From JASGJS01 sp047601185 (lineage in GTDB: Bacteria > Pseudomonadota > Gammaproteobacteria > JAURND01), in contig JASGJS010000001.1 of assembly GCA_047601185.1 (NCBI GenBank), positions 1,240,001 to 1,304,000 of the forward strand: DNA of 64,000 nucleotides. The letters are read 5' to 3'. Below the pieces are notes generated by a model. It ran no database searches. It was not told where the DNA came from and saw only the letters and a list, made by a program, of their open reading frames with translations. Both the position numbers and the translations under genes were made by a program. Of this stretch, positions 38,345 to 47,328 are shown piece after piece; position 1 is the first letter of the stretch; every line of letters begins with the position of its first letter.

Positions 38345-40891
38345 ATGAGTGATGAAAGCAAAACAATTGAAGCCGAATCAAAAACAAAGCACGAAGACGT
38401 TTTATCAGATATTATGCCCACAGGCCTATGTTGTCCGATATCGACTAAACCCATGCTCGACCCGGTTATTAATACTCATACTATCGAGGGAAAAACTTAT
38501 GATCGTTCAAGCTTGATCAAAGACTCAAAATATGTTGCAACGCATTGGATCCCGAATTTCACCTTAAAAAAAGCGGTTGATGAATTTTTAGAAAAATATC
38601 CCCAACTTAAAGAGAGTAATTATATCTCTCGCGTGAATAGAGTTTTATTTGAACGCCATGCCAAGTTAATTTATCGATCATTAAAAGCCTTGGATGCCGA
38701 TAAAAAACTTTCCCCCATTCTGGATCAATTTTTAGAACTTATTGATCGACCTTTCAAATCTACCACTTCTGAGACCACAGAAGAACTGCCAGCTTTTACC
38801 TGTCCCATTAGCTTTGCCCCCATGCAGAATCCCAGCATGGCTATAACAGCTGCTGGAGCCCATAGTTACGAAAAAAAAAGCATTCATCAATGGATTCATG
38901 GAAAAGTAAAACCGTCAGATCCATTAACCAATACACCTTTAAAATATATAACATTGATCGAAAATCATGCGTTAAAATCTGCAATTGAAGATTATCCCAG
39001 AGCAGTTGTCGCGTTAAATAAATTGACGCTTTTAGATGAACGAGAAAAAATGACGAAAGCGTTACACGAGCTCTTAGAGCAAATCACTCTATTGCCCAAT
39101 AGTAAATCTAAATACGAAAGCATTTTTAGAAAAACAGAAATTTATTTTGAGCAACAACAGCCAAAGTTAGCATCAGAATCGGCACATAAATTAGCAGAAG
39201 ACAAAAATCCTTTGGCTTATGCTTATTTATCCCATCTGTATTTCAACACTGATCCAGATAAAGGTGGGCAATTTATCAAGTTGTATTCAGAAAATTTTTC
39301 ACAAACTGAAGAAGACATTAATAAAAACCAGTTAGATGCTTATTTTGGTTTAGGCCTTTTTTATCAGTTAATGGAAGACCCTTTGGCTAAATCACAAGCT
39401 TTATTATGGTTTCTCATCGCGGCAAAACAAGGTCATGTTTTAGCCCAGTTTCATGTGGCAGAATATTATATGTCGGGAGAAGTTTCAGGCATACAAGATG
39501 CAAAAAAAAGTATTGAATGGTATCAACTTGCAGCTGAAAATGGTCATAGTATTGCCCAATTCAATTTGGGTAAATATTATGATTCAGGAATAGGTGTGGT
39601 TCAGAGTAAGGCTGAGGCGGTTAAATGGTTCAAACGAGCGGCTGAACAAAATAATTGTGTGGCACAATATTGGCTGTCTGTGACTTATTACCATGGGGTC
39701 GGCGTTGATAAAGATCTAAAACAAGCTGTTCAATACACCCAAGCTGCTGCTGCAAATGGCCATCGTCAGGCTCAATGCGATTTAGCACAACATTATTACC
39801 AGGGTGAAGGCATTGAAAAAGATTTGAAGAAATCATTTAAGTGGCATAAATTAGCGGCAGATCAAGGGCTCGCTAAAGCTCAAATTCAATTAAGTAGATA
39901 CTATGGAAGAGGCGAAGGGGTGGCGCCTGATAGTGTCAAAAGTCTAAAGTGGTTACAAAAAGCAGTTGACCAACATGACCCAATAGCCCAAGTTGAATTA
40001 GGCTACCATTATCTGAATGGAAGCAATGGTGTATCGGCCGACCTCAAGTTAGCAGTCGACTATTTTGGAAAAGCTGCCGCTCAAGGAAATTCTTCTGGAC
40101 AAAATAATTTAGGATGGTGTCATACACTAGGATGGGGTATTGCACAAGATCATAAAAAAGCTGTAGCGCTTTTTCAAAAAGCAGCTGAACAAAGCTCCTG
40201 GGCTCAAATACATCTGGGGTATCATTATCAATATGGCTTAAATGGTGTATCCAAAAATATCCCTGAAGCGTTGAAATACTATCAATTAGCAGCCCAAAAA
40301 AATGATCGATTGAGTAAATATGCTGAAGTTTTTTTGGGCTGGTGTTATGAGCAGGGTATTGGAGTGGCGCAAGATGCTAAACAAGCATTTTCGCTGTATA
40401 AACGCGCGACGGAGGCAGGACACCCGATTGCGCAGCAGCATTTAAGTCGGTGTTATCGTTTAGGAATAGGAACTGCTGTCAATACAAAAGAAGCTGAACA
40501 ACAGGCAGTGATCAATCACCAATCATGGGAATCGGAAGCCCCATTTTTTGCACTTTGTTGTCAATATGGGCTAGGAACAGTTGCTGATCCAGAACAAGTT
40601 AAATCATGGTCAGACCTCATGCCTGAGTCAAGGAGAGGCTCTATCATGACGTTTAAAGCAGAGAGTGAAGAATTGAGTCGAGATGCTCAGAAAATCCAAA
40701 AACGCGCAATCGGTTTTACTTCTTCTTCTACCTCACAAAGCTTGAGTGAATCTTCTTCTGTGTCATCTTCAACCTCAGTCTCTAGTGCTTTGAACGTGTC
40801 ATTTTTTGGTGCAAGTGAGAGCCCTCCGGTTGAGGCAGAAACTGTGTCTAAATCGAATAAATCGGCAACTGCTTCAACAACTAAGAAATAA
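38345..40891 (+). CDS. Double U-box and Sel1-repeat protein, strong effector candidate
   Basis: 848 residues. U-box 1 at about 26-85 (GLCCPISTKPMLDPVI...GKTYDRSSL) and U-box 2 at about 150-217 (FTCPISFAPMQNPS...HSYEKKSIHQW...ALKSAIEDY). Then about twelve Sel1-like repeats from about 270 to 760 (for example SIAQFNLGKYYDSGIGVVQSKAEAVKWFKRAAEQ), and a Ser-rich tail of about 60 residues. Two U-boxes recall Legionella LubX; adding a Sel1 solenoid suggests an E3 ubiquitin ligase with a built-in substrate-binding arm. Secretion by a Dot/Icm-type system is inferred. The last 23 codons are duplicated at 33593-33661, and the 107-bp repeat follows. Confidence 0.9.
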   Translation: MSDESKTIEAESKTKHEDVLSDIMPTGLCCPISTKPMLDPVINTHTIEGKTYDRSSLIKDSKYVATHWIPNFTLKKAVDEFLEKYPQLKESNYISRVNRVLFERHAKLIYRSLKALDADKKLSPILDQFLELIDRPFKSTTSETTEELPAFTCPISFAPMQNPSMAITAAGAHSYEKKSIHQWIHGKVKPSDPLTNTPLKYITLIENHALKSAIEDYPRAVVALNKLTLLDEREKMTKALHELLEQITLLPNSKSKYESIFRKTEIYFEQQQPKLASESAHKLAEDKNPLAYAYLSHLYFNTDPDKGGQFIKLYSENFSQTEEDINKNQLDAYFGLGLFYQLMEDPLAKSQALLWFLIAAKQGHVLAQFHVAEYYMSGEVSGIQDAKKSIEWYQLAAENGHSIAQFNLGKYYDSGIGVVQSKAEAVKWFKRAAEQNNCVAQYWLSVTYYHGVGVDKDLKQAVQYTQAAAANGHRQAQCDLAQHYYQGEGIEKDLKKSFKWHKLAADQGLAKAQIQLSRYYGRGEGVAPDSVKSLKWLQKAVDQHDPIAQVELGYHYLNGSNGVSADLKLAVDYFGKAAAQGNSSGQNNLGWCHTLGWGIAQDHKKAVALFQKAAEQSSWAQIHLGYHYQYGLNGVSKNIPEALKYYQLAAQKNDRLSKYAEVFLGWCYEQGIGVAQDAKQAFSLYKRATEAGHPIAQQHLSRCYRLGIGTAVNTKEAEQQAVINHQSWESEAPFFALCCQYGLGTVADPEQVKSWSDLMPESRRGSIMTFKAESEELSRDAQKIQKRAIGFTSSSTSQSLSESSSVSSSTSVSSALNVSFFGASESPPVEAETVSKSNKSATASTTKK

Positions 40892-40892
40892 T

Positions 40893-40999
40893 AATCCATC
40901 CACAGAAGCTGTGGATAACTATGTTTATAAGTTGATGTAGAGATGAGCCAAGGCCAGTTAGCGCCTTGATGGAGGGGTGCTGTATAAATTTTGACCATC
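40893..40999. repeat. 107-bp repeat, copy 2
   Basis: Directly after the stop codon of the double U-box gene. It matches 35720-35826 with two differences. It contains ccacagaagctgtgg, a short palindrome that could act as a terminator hairpin, though no T run follows. Confidence 0.85.
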
Positions 41000-41022
41000 T
41001 GCTTTGCAGAGGGGAGTCAACT

Positions 41023-42861
41023 TCAAATTTTTTTCGAGATGCTGGTCTCTTCTACTTCTGGAACAGGTTCCACAGTACTTTGTTCCATGACTGACTTTTC
41101 AAGAGAAGGATCGAGCAATCGAGGATCAAACGTTAAAAGTGGTGGTGGCGCTAATTTTAATTGTTTAAGTAATTGTTGTAATGCAGGGTCGCTGTGATAT
41201 CGATGTCGTACATATTCTTGAGCAGGAACGGGTAAAGAATTAAATTCGAATAAGTGTAAAAATATTTTTTTGTACGTCGATAATGGAAAACTCAAGGTGC
41301 AACAATCCAACTGTAAACCAGGTATTAATTTTAAAGGCGTATCGAGTTTAAAATATTTATGGGTAAGCGCAAGACACTGTTGCGCGCGAGTCCCTGTCCC
41401 TCGATTTGTAGGGGTTAACTGGCCAATAAGCCAAACCATCTCTGTGACTGCATCATAAAATTCTTGTGGTTTAGTTTCTTTTGGATCCATTTTACCAATC
41501 GTTGTGTTTAAGCGCTCGAGATCAGACCAAAATCGAGTTAAAGAACCTAGGCCATGATCCCATCGCCAATACCATTCCCATTGTTCTTGGCGATAACACA
41601 TATAAGTCTGGCTCATTAATTTGCCCTTATAAAGCAAATTATTTGTTAAAACTTCCCCCAAAGCAGTTTCTGCAGAGGTATGGGTCAAATCTTCACAAGA
41701 AAAGTTCGCAACAACATCGATAAAATGAAAGGCATGATCGTATTGTGAGACTATCCTGCAAGGAGTCACGGAAGAATAGCTTCGAATTTCAGAAATGTTT
41801 TTGAAGTATATTGGGCTATCATGCCCTTGGGAACTGAGCATATTTTGATGGGATTTTATCAAGTGAGCAAAAATATCTCGCATTGATACCAAGGGTGAAG
41901 AAGGGGGATCACAAATGGGTAATGCCAAAGAATGCGCTGCTATTTTTAAATCATCCGTTTTGCAGATCTCTTCAATTGTTTTAAATAAAGCGAGTCCTCG
42001 AGTTTTCTCAGTGCGATCTAAGTGTTGGTAATAAGTGTCTTTTAATTTATGGCGATCAACCGGATGACGATATTGTGCAAGTTGGCTCAAAACCTTTATG
42101 GCTTCTTGGCGTGTTTGAAAGATATCATGGTGAATTTGTATGGCTTGTTTATTATTAGGAAATTCTTTCTTAAGATAGGCGACAAACTCTACACAGAGTT
42201 CGTCTACTGCGCCTAGCTGTGAATTCGAATAAGCTTTATATACCCAGTCTGCTACTTCACTTGGAGAAAAATCTTGATGATTTTTTAATTTTTCGATCAT
42301 TTCTGAGAAGTAAAATAAGGAATCTTCTGGATGCAGTAAATTTAGCATGGTAATATTGCCAAGTGCTTTGGCGCGGTTAGCCAGTTCAATTTGATCTGTA
42401 GTGCTAAGTGTAATATTTTGTAACAGATAAGCTAAAGAACGTTCAGAATGGCATTCAATTGCGAGTGCTATATGCTTTTTGGATATTTTCCAGCCCGATG
42501 TTAATGGCTTGAGCGTTTCACACGCATCTTCGGATATGGCGTAATCAAAAATATCTTTTATGTTTAAGGAAGCTAAAAAATCAAAACGCAACTTGACCAC
42601 TTTGTCGTAATATTCATTGTATTTTAAAGGTTCCATCTTTTGAAGATGTCTGATAAAATGCGCATTTTTACATAATTGTGTTATGAGCTCAGCTTGGTTG
42701 AAGTGTACTGAGTGCAAAATGAAGGATGCAATTTGATCAATCAATTCCTCAGAGTATTTACCTTTGTATTTTGTGGTTTTGAGCGCTTGTGCTAGAAATT
42801 TTCGACACAGATATGTGCTCCAATTAGTGACTTCCGATCGGGAATCAACATAATTTTGCAT
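41023..42861 (-). CDS. Large helical protein, effector-like, 5'-truncated by an IS
   Basis: 612 residues from the first ATG. The same frame stays open upstream for 71 more codons (to 43074) with sensible residues (for example FDTPCEAPFALGLQDAKHF and PECFPFILGG) but no start codon, and ends at the boundary of the IS element at 43076. So the original start has been lost. No domain recognised; the predicted protein is mostly helical, with VWLIGQLTPTNRGTGTRAQQCLALTHKYF near 500. The C-terminus is Pro- and Glu-rich (APPPLL...EPVPEVEETS). Whether the internal ATG is used is unknown. Probably a former effector. Confidence 0.72.
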   Translation of the reverse strand: MQNYVDSRSEVTNWSTYLCRKFLAQALKTTKYKGKYSEELIDQIASFILHSVHFNQAELITQLCKNAHFIRHLQKMEPLKYNEYYDKVVKLRFDFLASLNIKDIFDYAISEDACETLKPLTSGWKISKKHIALAIECHSERSLAYLLQNITLSTTDQIELANRAKALGNITMLNLLHPEDSLFYFSEMIEKLKNHQDFSPSEVADWVYKAYSNSQLGAVDELCVEFVAYLKKEFPNNKQAIQIHHDIFQTRQEAIKVLSQLAQYRHPVDRHKLKDTYYQHLDRTEKTRGLALFKTIEEICKTDDLKIAAHSLALPICDPPSSPLVSMRDIFAHLIKSHQNMLSSQGHDSPIYFKNISEIRSYSSVTPCRIVSQYDHAFHFIDVVANFSCEDLTHTSAETALGEVLTNNLLYKGKLMSQTYMCYRQEQWEWYWRWDHGLGSLTRFWSDLERLNTTIGKMDPKETKPQEFYDAVTEMVWLIGQLTPTNRGTGTRAQQCLALTHKYFKLDTPLKLIPGLQLDCCTLSFPLSTYKKIFLHLFEFNSLPVPAQEYVRHRYHSDPALQQLLKQLKLAPPPLLTFDPRLLDPSLEKSVMEQSTVEPVPEVEETSISKKI

Positions 42862-43106
42862 TCCGCCTAAAATAAAAGGAAAACATTCTGGATCGATTTT
42901 TGAGCCTTCAGGAAAATGCTTTGCGTCCTGGAGGCCAAGAGCGAATGGTGCTTCACAGGGAGTATCGAAAAATTTTATAGGATAGCCAGTGGACGGTGTA
43001 GGCTTAAGTTCGTCACTTTTCGTTGTAGGTGTGGTAGGGCGTTCGCCACTGGGTTGTCTAGCGTGTGTGTCAACCCCCCATTTTTAGTACAACGCATAAG
43101 TAGAAA

Positions 43107-43841
43107 TCATAGCATTTCCCTATATTGCTGTGGTGTCAAATGCCCCAGCGACTGATGGGGTCTTTCCAGGTTATATTCCTGTAACCATTGATCAGTTATG
43201 GCTTGCACGTGGTTAATATCCTTAAATAAATGCACACCTAATACTTCTTCACGATAAGTACGATTAAATCGTTCGATATAAGCATTCTGTGCTGGTTTTC
43301 CTGGCTCAATATGACGAAGCTTTACACCATGTTTTTTGGCCCAATCAAACATTTCTTTTGAAATATTCTCAGGGCCATTATCCACCCGAAGCTGCATAGG
43401 ATAACCATGCTTAATAGATATCCAATCTAAAAACGCTGTTACCCGTTTAGCAGGTAATGATAAATTTGCTTGGATTCCCAATGCTTCCCGATTGCAGTCA
43501 TCCAGTACATTCACAGTGCGAAATCGCCTACCATTTGCAAGTGCATCGCTCATGAAATCCATCGACCAGCTTTCATTCATTTGCATTGGCCAATTCAACG
43601 CAGTTTTCTCTCTCTGTGGCAGTCGCCTTTTGGGCTTACGTCTTAAATTTAATTTTAAATCACAATAAACCCTATAAACACGCTTATGGTTCCATTGATA
43701 ACCTTGTTGTCTGAGTTTTTGAAACATCTTTTCAAACCCATAACGGCGATACCTAATGGCTAAATCCTGCAGAGCACATTTAATCTCCTCATCATTTTCT
43801 AATTTATGAGAATATCCAAAAACTGAACGACTAATGTTCAA
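43107..43841 (-). CDS. IS3-family transposase OrfB (DDE integrase domain)
   Basis: 244 residues from a TTG; the frame is open further upstream to about 43931 (VTAVERREWVNYAIQTHQISLNRACRLL), which is the normal OrfB N-terminus. DDE residues: D in SWSMDFMSDA, D in LRVDNGPEN, E in NAYIERFNR. Translation is probably by -1 slippage from orfA at an eight-A run (43925-43932) just before its TAG stop, giving OrfAB. It appears intact and potentially active. Confidence 0.9.
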   Translation of the reverse strand: MNISRSVFGYSHKLENDEEIKCALQDLAIRYRRYGFEKMFQKLRQQGYQWNHKRVYRVYCDLKLNLRRKPKRRLPQREKTALNWPMQMNESWSMDFMSDALANGRRFRTVNVLDDCNREALGIQANLSLPAKRVTAFLDWISIKHGYPMQLRVDNGPENISKEMFDWAKKHGVKLRHIEPGKPAQNAYIERFNRTYREEVLGVHLFKDINHVQAITDQWLQEYNLERPHQSLGHLTPQQYREML

Positions 43842-43921
43842 TAATCGGCAGGCTCGATTTAGGCTAATTTGATGGGTTTGAATTGCATAATTAACCCATT
43901 CTCTACGCTCTACTGCCGTAA

Positions 43922-44185
43922 CTATTTTTTTTCGAGAACATCTTTCAATACCCGATAATCCAGGCTTAATTCAGCATACATATGTTTTAAGCGCTGATTT
44001 TCTTCTTCTAGCTGTTTTAAGCGTTTTACATCTGATTCGATCATTCCATTAAATTTGTTCCGCCAGCTATAAATCGTTGCCTCGCTAATGGCATATTTTC
44101 GGCTTAAATCGACGATGGGCACACCGGCTTCAAGCTCTTTTAAAATCCCAATTATTTGGTTTTCAGTAAATCTCGTTTTTTTCAT
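43922..44185 (-). CDS. IS3-family transposase OrfA (helix-turn-helix)
   Basis: 87 residues: MKKTRFTENQIIGILKELEAGVP followed by the HTH (VDLSRKYAISEATIYSWRNKF) and a leucine-zipper-like tail (LKQLEEENQRLKHMYAEL). It ends in LEKK followed by TAG within an eight-A run, the expected programmed -1 frameshift site. Confidence 0.9.
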   Translation of the reverse strand: MKKTRFTENQIIGILKELEAGVPIVDLSRKYAISEATIYSWRNKFNGMIESDVKRLKQLEEENQRLKHMYAELSLDYRVLKDVLEKK

Positions 44186-44261
44186 TGTAGAGTCCTCTTA
44201 GTTCGACTAGTTTATCGGAAAACTCTACTTATGGGTTGTACTATTTTAGGGGAGGATTACC

Positions 44262-44400
44262 GAACCAATCCATATTGCAATGCAGCAGAAAGCGAAAATG
44301 TTTCCGCCAATTCTCCTGCTAAAAAGGGGTGTAAGTGACGCACGATGGCTCGTCCGGCTAATAAATTAACCCCCGCACGCTTTAGTTTTCTGGCACTAGA
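44262..44400 (-). pseudogene. Fragment of a DUF4143-type ATPase gene
   Basis: Minus-strand residues SSARKLKRAGVNLLAGRA continue into LHPFLAGELAETFSLSAALQYG, matching the segment after Walker B in ATPase 2 (SSARKLRRGGANLLAGRA). Both ends are cut by IS elements. This and 49517-49797 bring the family to five loci in the window. Confidence 0.8.
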
Positions 44401-44477
44401 ACTATAGTGGGTCAAGAAATTCAGACCAAAAAATGTCGGCATTAAGATATAATTCTCGCTGAAATTTAGGAGGCGAG

Positions 44478-44788
44478 ATGAACAATAAACGCAACAGATA
44501 TAGTCCAACAGAAAAAGCAAAAATTGCTTTGGAGGCAATTAAAGGTGACTCGACTTTGGCTCAGATTGCTGCCAAATATAGGTCCATGGTACGCAGGTGA
44601 ATGCTTGGAAAAAACAAGTAATCGCCTGCCTCCCTGATGTGTTTGGGGATAAAAGAAAGCAAGAAGTCAATACTTATGAAACACAGCTAGCTGAATTATA
44701 CGAGCAAATTGGCCGTTTGAAGGTGGAAAATGACTTTTTAAAAAAAAAGTGTGATGTGTTCGGTAAAGGATCGGCAAAACTGGGTTGA
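44478..44788 (+). pseudogene. IS3-family OrfA with a frameshift
   Basis: ATG at 44478 (with aggaggcgag) gives MNNKRNRYSPTEKAKIALEA and DSTLAQIAAKY, then runs off frame at about 44580 and stops. The correct continuation VHGTQVNAWKKQ and LAELYEQIGRLKVENDFLKKK is in the next frame, to 44788. A one-base loss near 44578-44585 explains it. Confidence 0.82.
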
Positions 44789-45596
44789 GACAGATCATCC
44801 ATTATTGTCAGTACGACAACAGTGTTCTTTATTGGGCATTAACCGCTCGAATCTTTATTACACGCCAAGCGTGACGGTATTGAACGATAAACAACTCGAT
44901 TTATTGCGCCTGGTGGATGAAATTTATACAAAGTATCCTTTTTTTGGCACACGCAAAATGAAGGATTATATTACTCTGTATCGTCATCCCTGCGAACGAC
45001 ATGAAACTCGTTGGGCTTATGAGTATTTGGGGTTGCAATCAGTAGCACCTGGACCCCACACGAATAAACCCTGTTTAGAGGATGAGGTTTATCCATATTT
45101 GCTAGATAAGGTAGAAATTGTACGGCCCTGTCAGGTATTTAGTACGGACATTACCTATATCCGCATGAAACAAGGCTTTTTGTATTTAATGGCGATAATC
45201 GACTGGTATAGTCGCTTTATATTGGATTGGCAGTTGAGCATTACAATGGAAGCTGATTTTTGTATAGAAACGCTTGAGCGAGTATTGGCTAAAACCCGTT
45301 GTGATATATTTAATACTGATCAAGGCTCACAATTTACGAGCAAAGGTTTTACAGGGGTACTTAAAAGCCATGGGATTAGCATTAGTATGGATGGGAAGGG
45401 ACGCTGGGCTGATAATATATTTGTAGAGCGTCTCTGGCGCTCCGTCAAATATGAATGTATTTATTTGCAGGAATGGGAAAGCGTTGCTGCAGTAAAAGAA
45501 GCTTTAAGGGGATATTTTGAGTTTTATAATCATGAAAGGCCCCATCAAAGCCTGAATGGGCTTACACCTGCACATGTGTATGGAATTTTACATTAG
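44751..45596 (+). CDS. IS3-family transposase OrfB (DDE integrase domain)
   Basis: 281 residues. HTH_21-like segment LSVRQQCSLLGINRSNLYY, then DDE core: D in FSTDITYIRM, D in IFNTDQGSQFTS, E in NIFVERLWRSVKYE; ends ERPHQSLNGLTPAHVYG. The stretch RHPCERHETRWAYEYLGLQ (about 85-103) departs from the usual Gly-His-x-Val-Asn-Arg pattern and may reflect two compensating indels. Because orfA is broken, the element is probably immobile unless helped in trans. Confidence 0.88.
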   Translation: MMCSVKDRQNWVETDHPLLSVRQQCSLLGINRSNLYYTPSVTVLNDKQLDLLRLVDEIYTKYPFFGTRKMKDYITLYRHPCERHETRWAYEYLGLQSVAPGPHTNKPCLEDEVYPYLLDKVEIVRPCQVFSTDITYIRMKQGFLYLMAIIDWYSRFILDWQLSITMEADFCIETLERVLAKTRCDIFNTDQGSQFTSKGFTGVLKSHGISISMDGKGRWADNIFVERLWRSVKYECIYLQEWESVAAVKEALRGYFEFYNHERPHQSLNGLTPAHVYGILH

Positions 45597-45689
45597 GATG
45601 GCTACAATAAATTTGGCCTATTTTTAACAAAACCATGGTGAGATTTTATATCTTAAATTTTTGAAAAAATGGTCTAGATTTCTCGCCCG

Positions 45690-46358
45690 CTATACTTGTC
45701 CATAGTGATTCTCTAAATCTTTGTGGATTTGTTCTTCGTACTCTTTCTCTATCTCTGCATGATAGCTAACATTTTCAAAAACAGCTTCTGAATAATAAAG
45801 CAATTTCCTTGTTTCGTCGTACAATGTTAACAAATCAAGTAGATTTAAAGTGTCATCACACTTGAAAAACAATTCTTTATCCTTGCCTCGATGATATCTA
45901 AAACCCAAAGATTCCTCATCGAAGGGCTTAAGTGTATTAAGCAGTTCATTAGCGTTTTCGCACAAAGAATCAAATTCTTTTATTATTGCTGGATTAAATT
46001 TTATACCCCTGCCTTCTGCCTCTTTTATGGCTCCCTTAATATGTATTTTAAAACAATTAAATAGGTCATTTAACTTATGAGTGTTTTCTAAAGTTGGTAT
46101 GCCATCATTTTCCTCTGAGTATTGGCTAAACCAGCTTATGGCTGCTTTAAAACCAAGCTCTAGAGTATGTCTCATTATAAAAAGAAGGGGTAATGCGAAA
46201 GGCTGTACCCGAATAGTTTTCTCTTCAATAAGCCATAGCAAGCTGCAAAAAGCTTGGTCATAGGCGCCAAAATACTTATCGAATGACCGATAATTACCAA
46301 AATCAATTTCAAGGCAATCACGATGCCATTTATTTTCGAATTTAGGAATTGATCTCAT
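45690..46358 (-). CDS. Hypothetical helical protein, possibly HEPN-like
   Basis: 222 residues, mostly helical, no signal or membrane segment. LPLLFIMRHTLELGFKAAISWF (about 57-78) and a later THKLNDLF resemble the RxxxH/LELxLKA and HxLxxL pattern of HEPN-type proteins linked to toxin or defence systems. This is only pattern resemblance. The weak ribosome-binding site and the position between an IS and a tRNA gene suggest an acquired gene. Confidence 0.6.
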   Translation of the reverse strand: MRSIPKFENKWHRDCLEIDFGNYRSFDKYFGAYDQAFCSLLWLIEEKTIRVQPFALPLLFIMRHTLELGFKAAISWFSQYSEENDGIPTLENTHKLNDLFNCFKIHIKGAIKEAEGRGIKFNPAIIKEFDSLCENANELLNTLKPFDEESLGFRYHRGKDKELFFKCDDTLNLLDLLTLYDETRKLLYYSEAVFENVSYHAEIEKEYEEQIHKDLENHYGQV

Positions 46359-46401
46359 TTTTATTTTTTAAGCTCGGGAGAGGTCTAAGTGTTTGATTCA
46401 T

Positions 46402-46477
46402 TGGTGGGCCGTCCGCGACTCGAACGCGGGACCAACGGATTAAAAGTCCGCTGCTCTACCAACTGAGCTAACGGCCC
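46402..46477 (-). tRNA. tRNA-Lys (anticodon TTT)
   Basis: 76 nt including an encoded CCA. Acceptor stem GGGCCGT/ACGGCCC, D arm TAGCTCAGTTGGTAGAGCA, anticodon loop CTTTTAA with anticodon TTT at 46444-46442, T arm GTTCGAGTC. All stems pair. Confidence 0.97.
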
Positions 46478-46739
46478 GTAGCGGCTGGAATAGGTAGAGG
46501 CCTAGGATAATACCAAGTTTTTATTAGAATTCAAGAATAATTGTAAACATTCTGCTTGAGTCGACACAGCTTAGGCCCTCAGAGGCCGTGGCGCCGACTC
46601 TAATTGAGGAGTTGAATGCTAAAAATGCTATAATTAAGATGTACTTTTAAATGAAAATACATATATTTTAGTCGTTTAGTTTGGGTCAGTTTTTGATAAT
46701 AATCAAAGAGTTAGGTATTTAGACAAGGGGAGGATAAGT

Positions 46740-47168
46740 ATGAAAAATGTATTAGCGGCATGCATTGCATCAGGGCTTTTGTTTACGTCAACAGCAATAT
46801 TGGCTGAAAACAGTGGGGTCCTGCATTTTAATAACACGCGGGTCAATAATGATCCACAAATAACGGATTTACGCATCCATTTATATACCAATGAGGCGGG
46901 GACTACGATGTGTGAGGGGTATGGTATCCCGCCTGATACGAAGAACACTTCTGTATCTTATGGTCCTGGTCATGACTGTGCTCCGCCGCAAAATCCAGTG
47001 CTCAAATATATCATCAAGTGGCGTGTGGCAGGTTACTCTGAGCAATTTCATAAGGATATTATACTTCAGGATAATACGAACTGTACTATCACAGCGACAT
47101 TAGTGGATGGTCAACAGCCTCAAGACCTGATACATTTACAACATAGTTGTAATTTTTTCAAACAGTAA
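46740..47168 (+). CDS. Small secreted protein, unknown function
   Basis: 142 residues. Signal peptide MKNVLAACIASGLLFTSTAILA (cleavage after LA). The mature part has Cys at MCEGYG, HDCAPP, NCTITA and HSCNFF (two possible disulfides) and a beta-rich composition. aggggaggataagt precedes the ATG, a strong site. No family recognised. Its size, signal peptide and Cys spacing resemble the 35216 protein, but similarity is weak. A possible hairpin follows in 47170-47230. Confidence 0.72.
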   Translation: MKNVLAACIASGLLFTSTAILAENSGVLHFNNTRVNNDPQITDLRIHLYTNEAGTTMCEGYGIPPDTKNTSVSYGPGHDCAPPQNPVLKYIIKWRVAGYSEQFHKDIILQDNTNCTITATLVDGQQPQDLIHLQHSCNFFKQ

Positions 47169-47328
47169 GCATGAGAGAGCCTAAAATGATTGACAGAGCA
47201 GGGAGGCGCTGTCATTATATTTGGTTCATATCTACTTGGCTTGGGAGTGTTTCATGATAAATCTGGTTTAAAGATCTCTGTCTGGTCGGTTTTTACCGCT
47301 ACGTGAACGATTTTTAAATAGGTTTTTT

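Larger units (their letters stand above)
43076..44252 (-). mobile_element. IS3-family insertion sequence (IS407-like)
   Basis: About 1,177 bp. Terminal inverted repeats begin cccc and share tagtacaac.cataagtaga at both ends. It carries orfA (43922-44185) and orfB (43107 up to about 43931). The left flank is the truncated 612-residue gene and the right flank is a DUF4143 ATPase fragment, so insertion was accompanied by loss or rearrangement of neighbouring DNA. No matching target duplication is evident. Confidence 0.88.
44402..45630 (+). mobile_element. Second IS3-family element, orfA frameshifted
   Basis: About 1.2 kb with orfA (44478-44788, broken) and orfB (44751-45596). The left end is near tagtgggtcaagaaattcag and the right end near aataggcc/tttttaac at about 45630; clear inverted repeats could not be fixed, so the boundaries are approximate. 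It is inserted next to the DUF4143 fragment. Confidence 0.75.

Noticed and set aside
44257..44538. 93-codon minus-strand ORF between the IS elements
   Set aside because: The front part is IS DNA; only 44262-44400 carries ATPase residues, so it is listed as a fragment.
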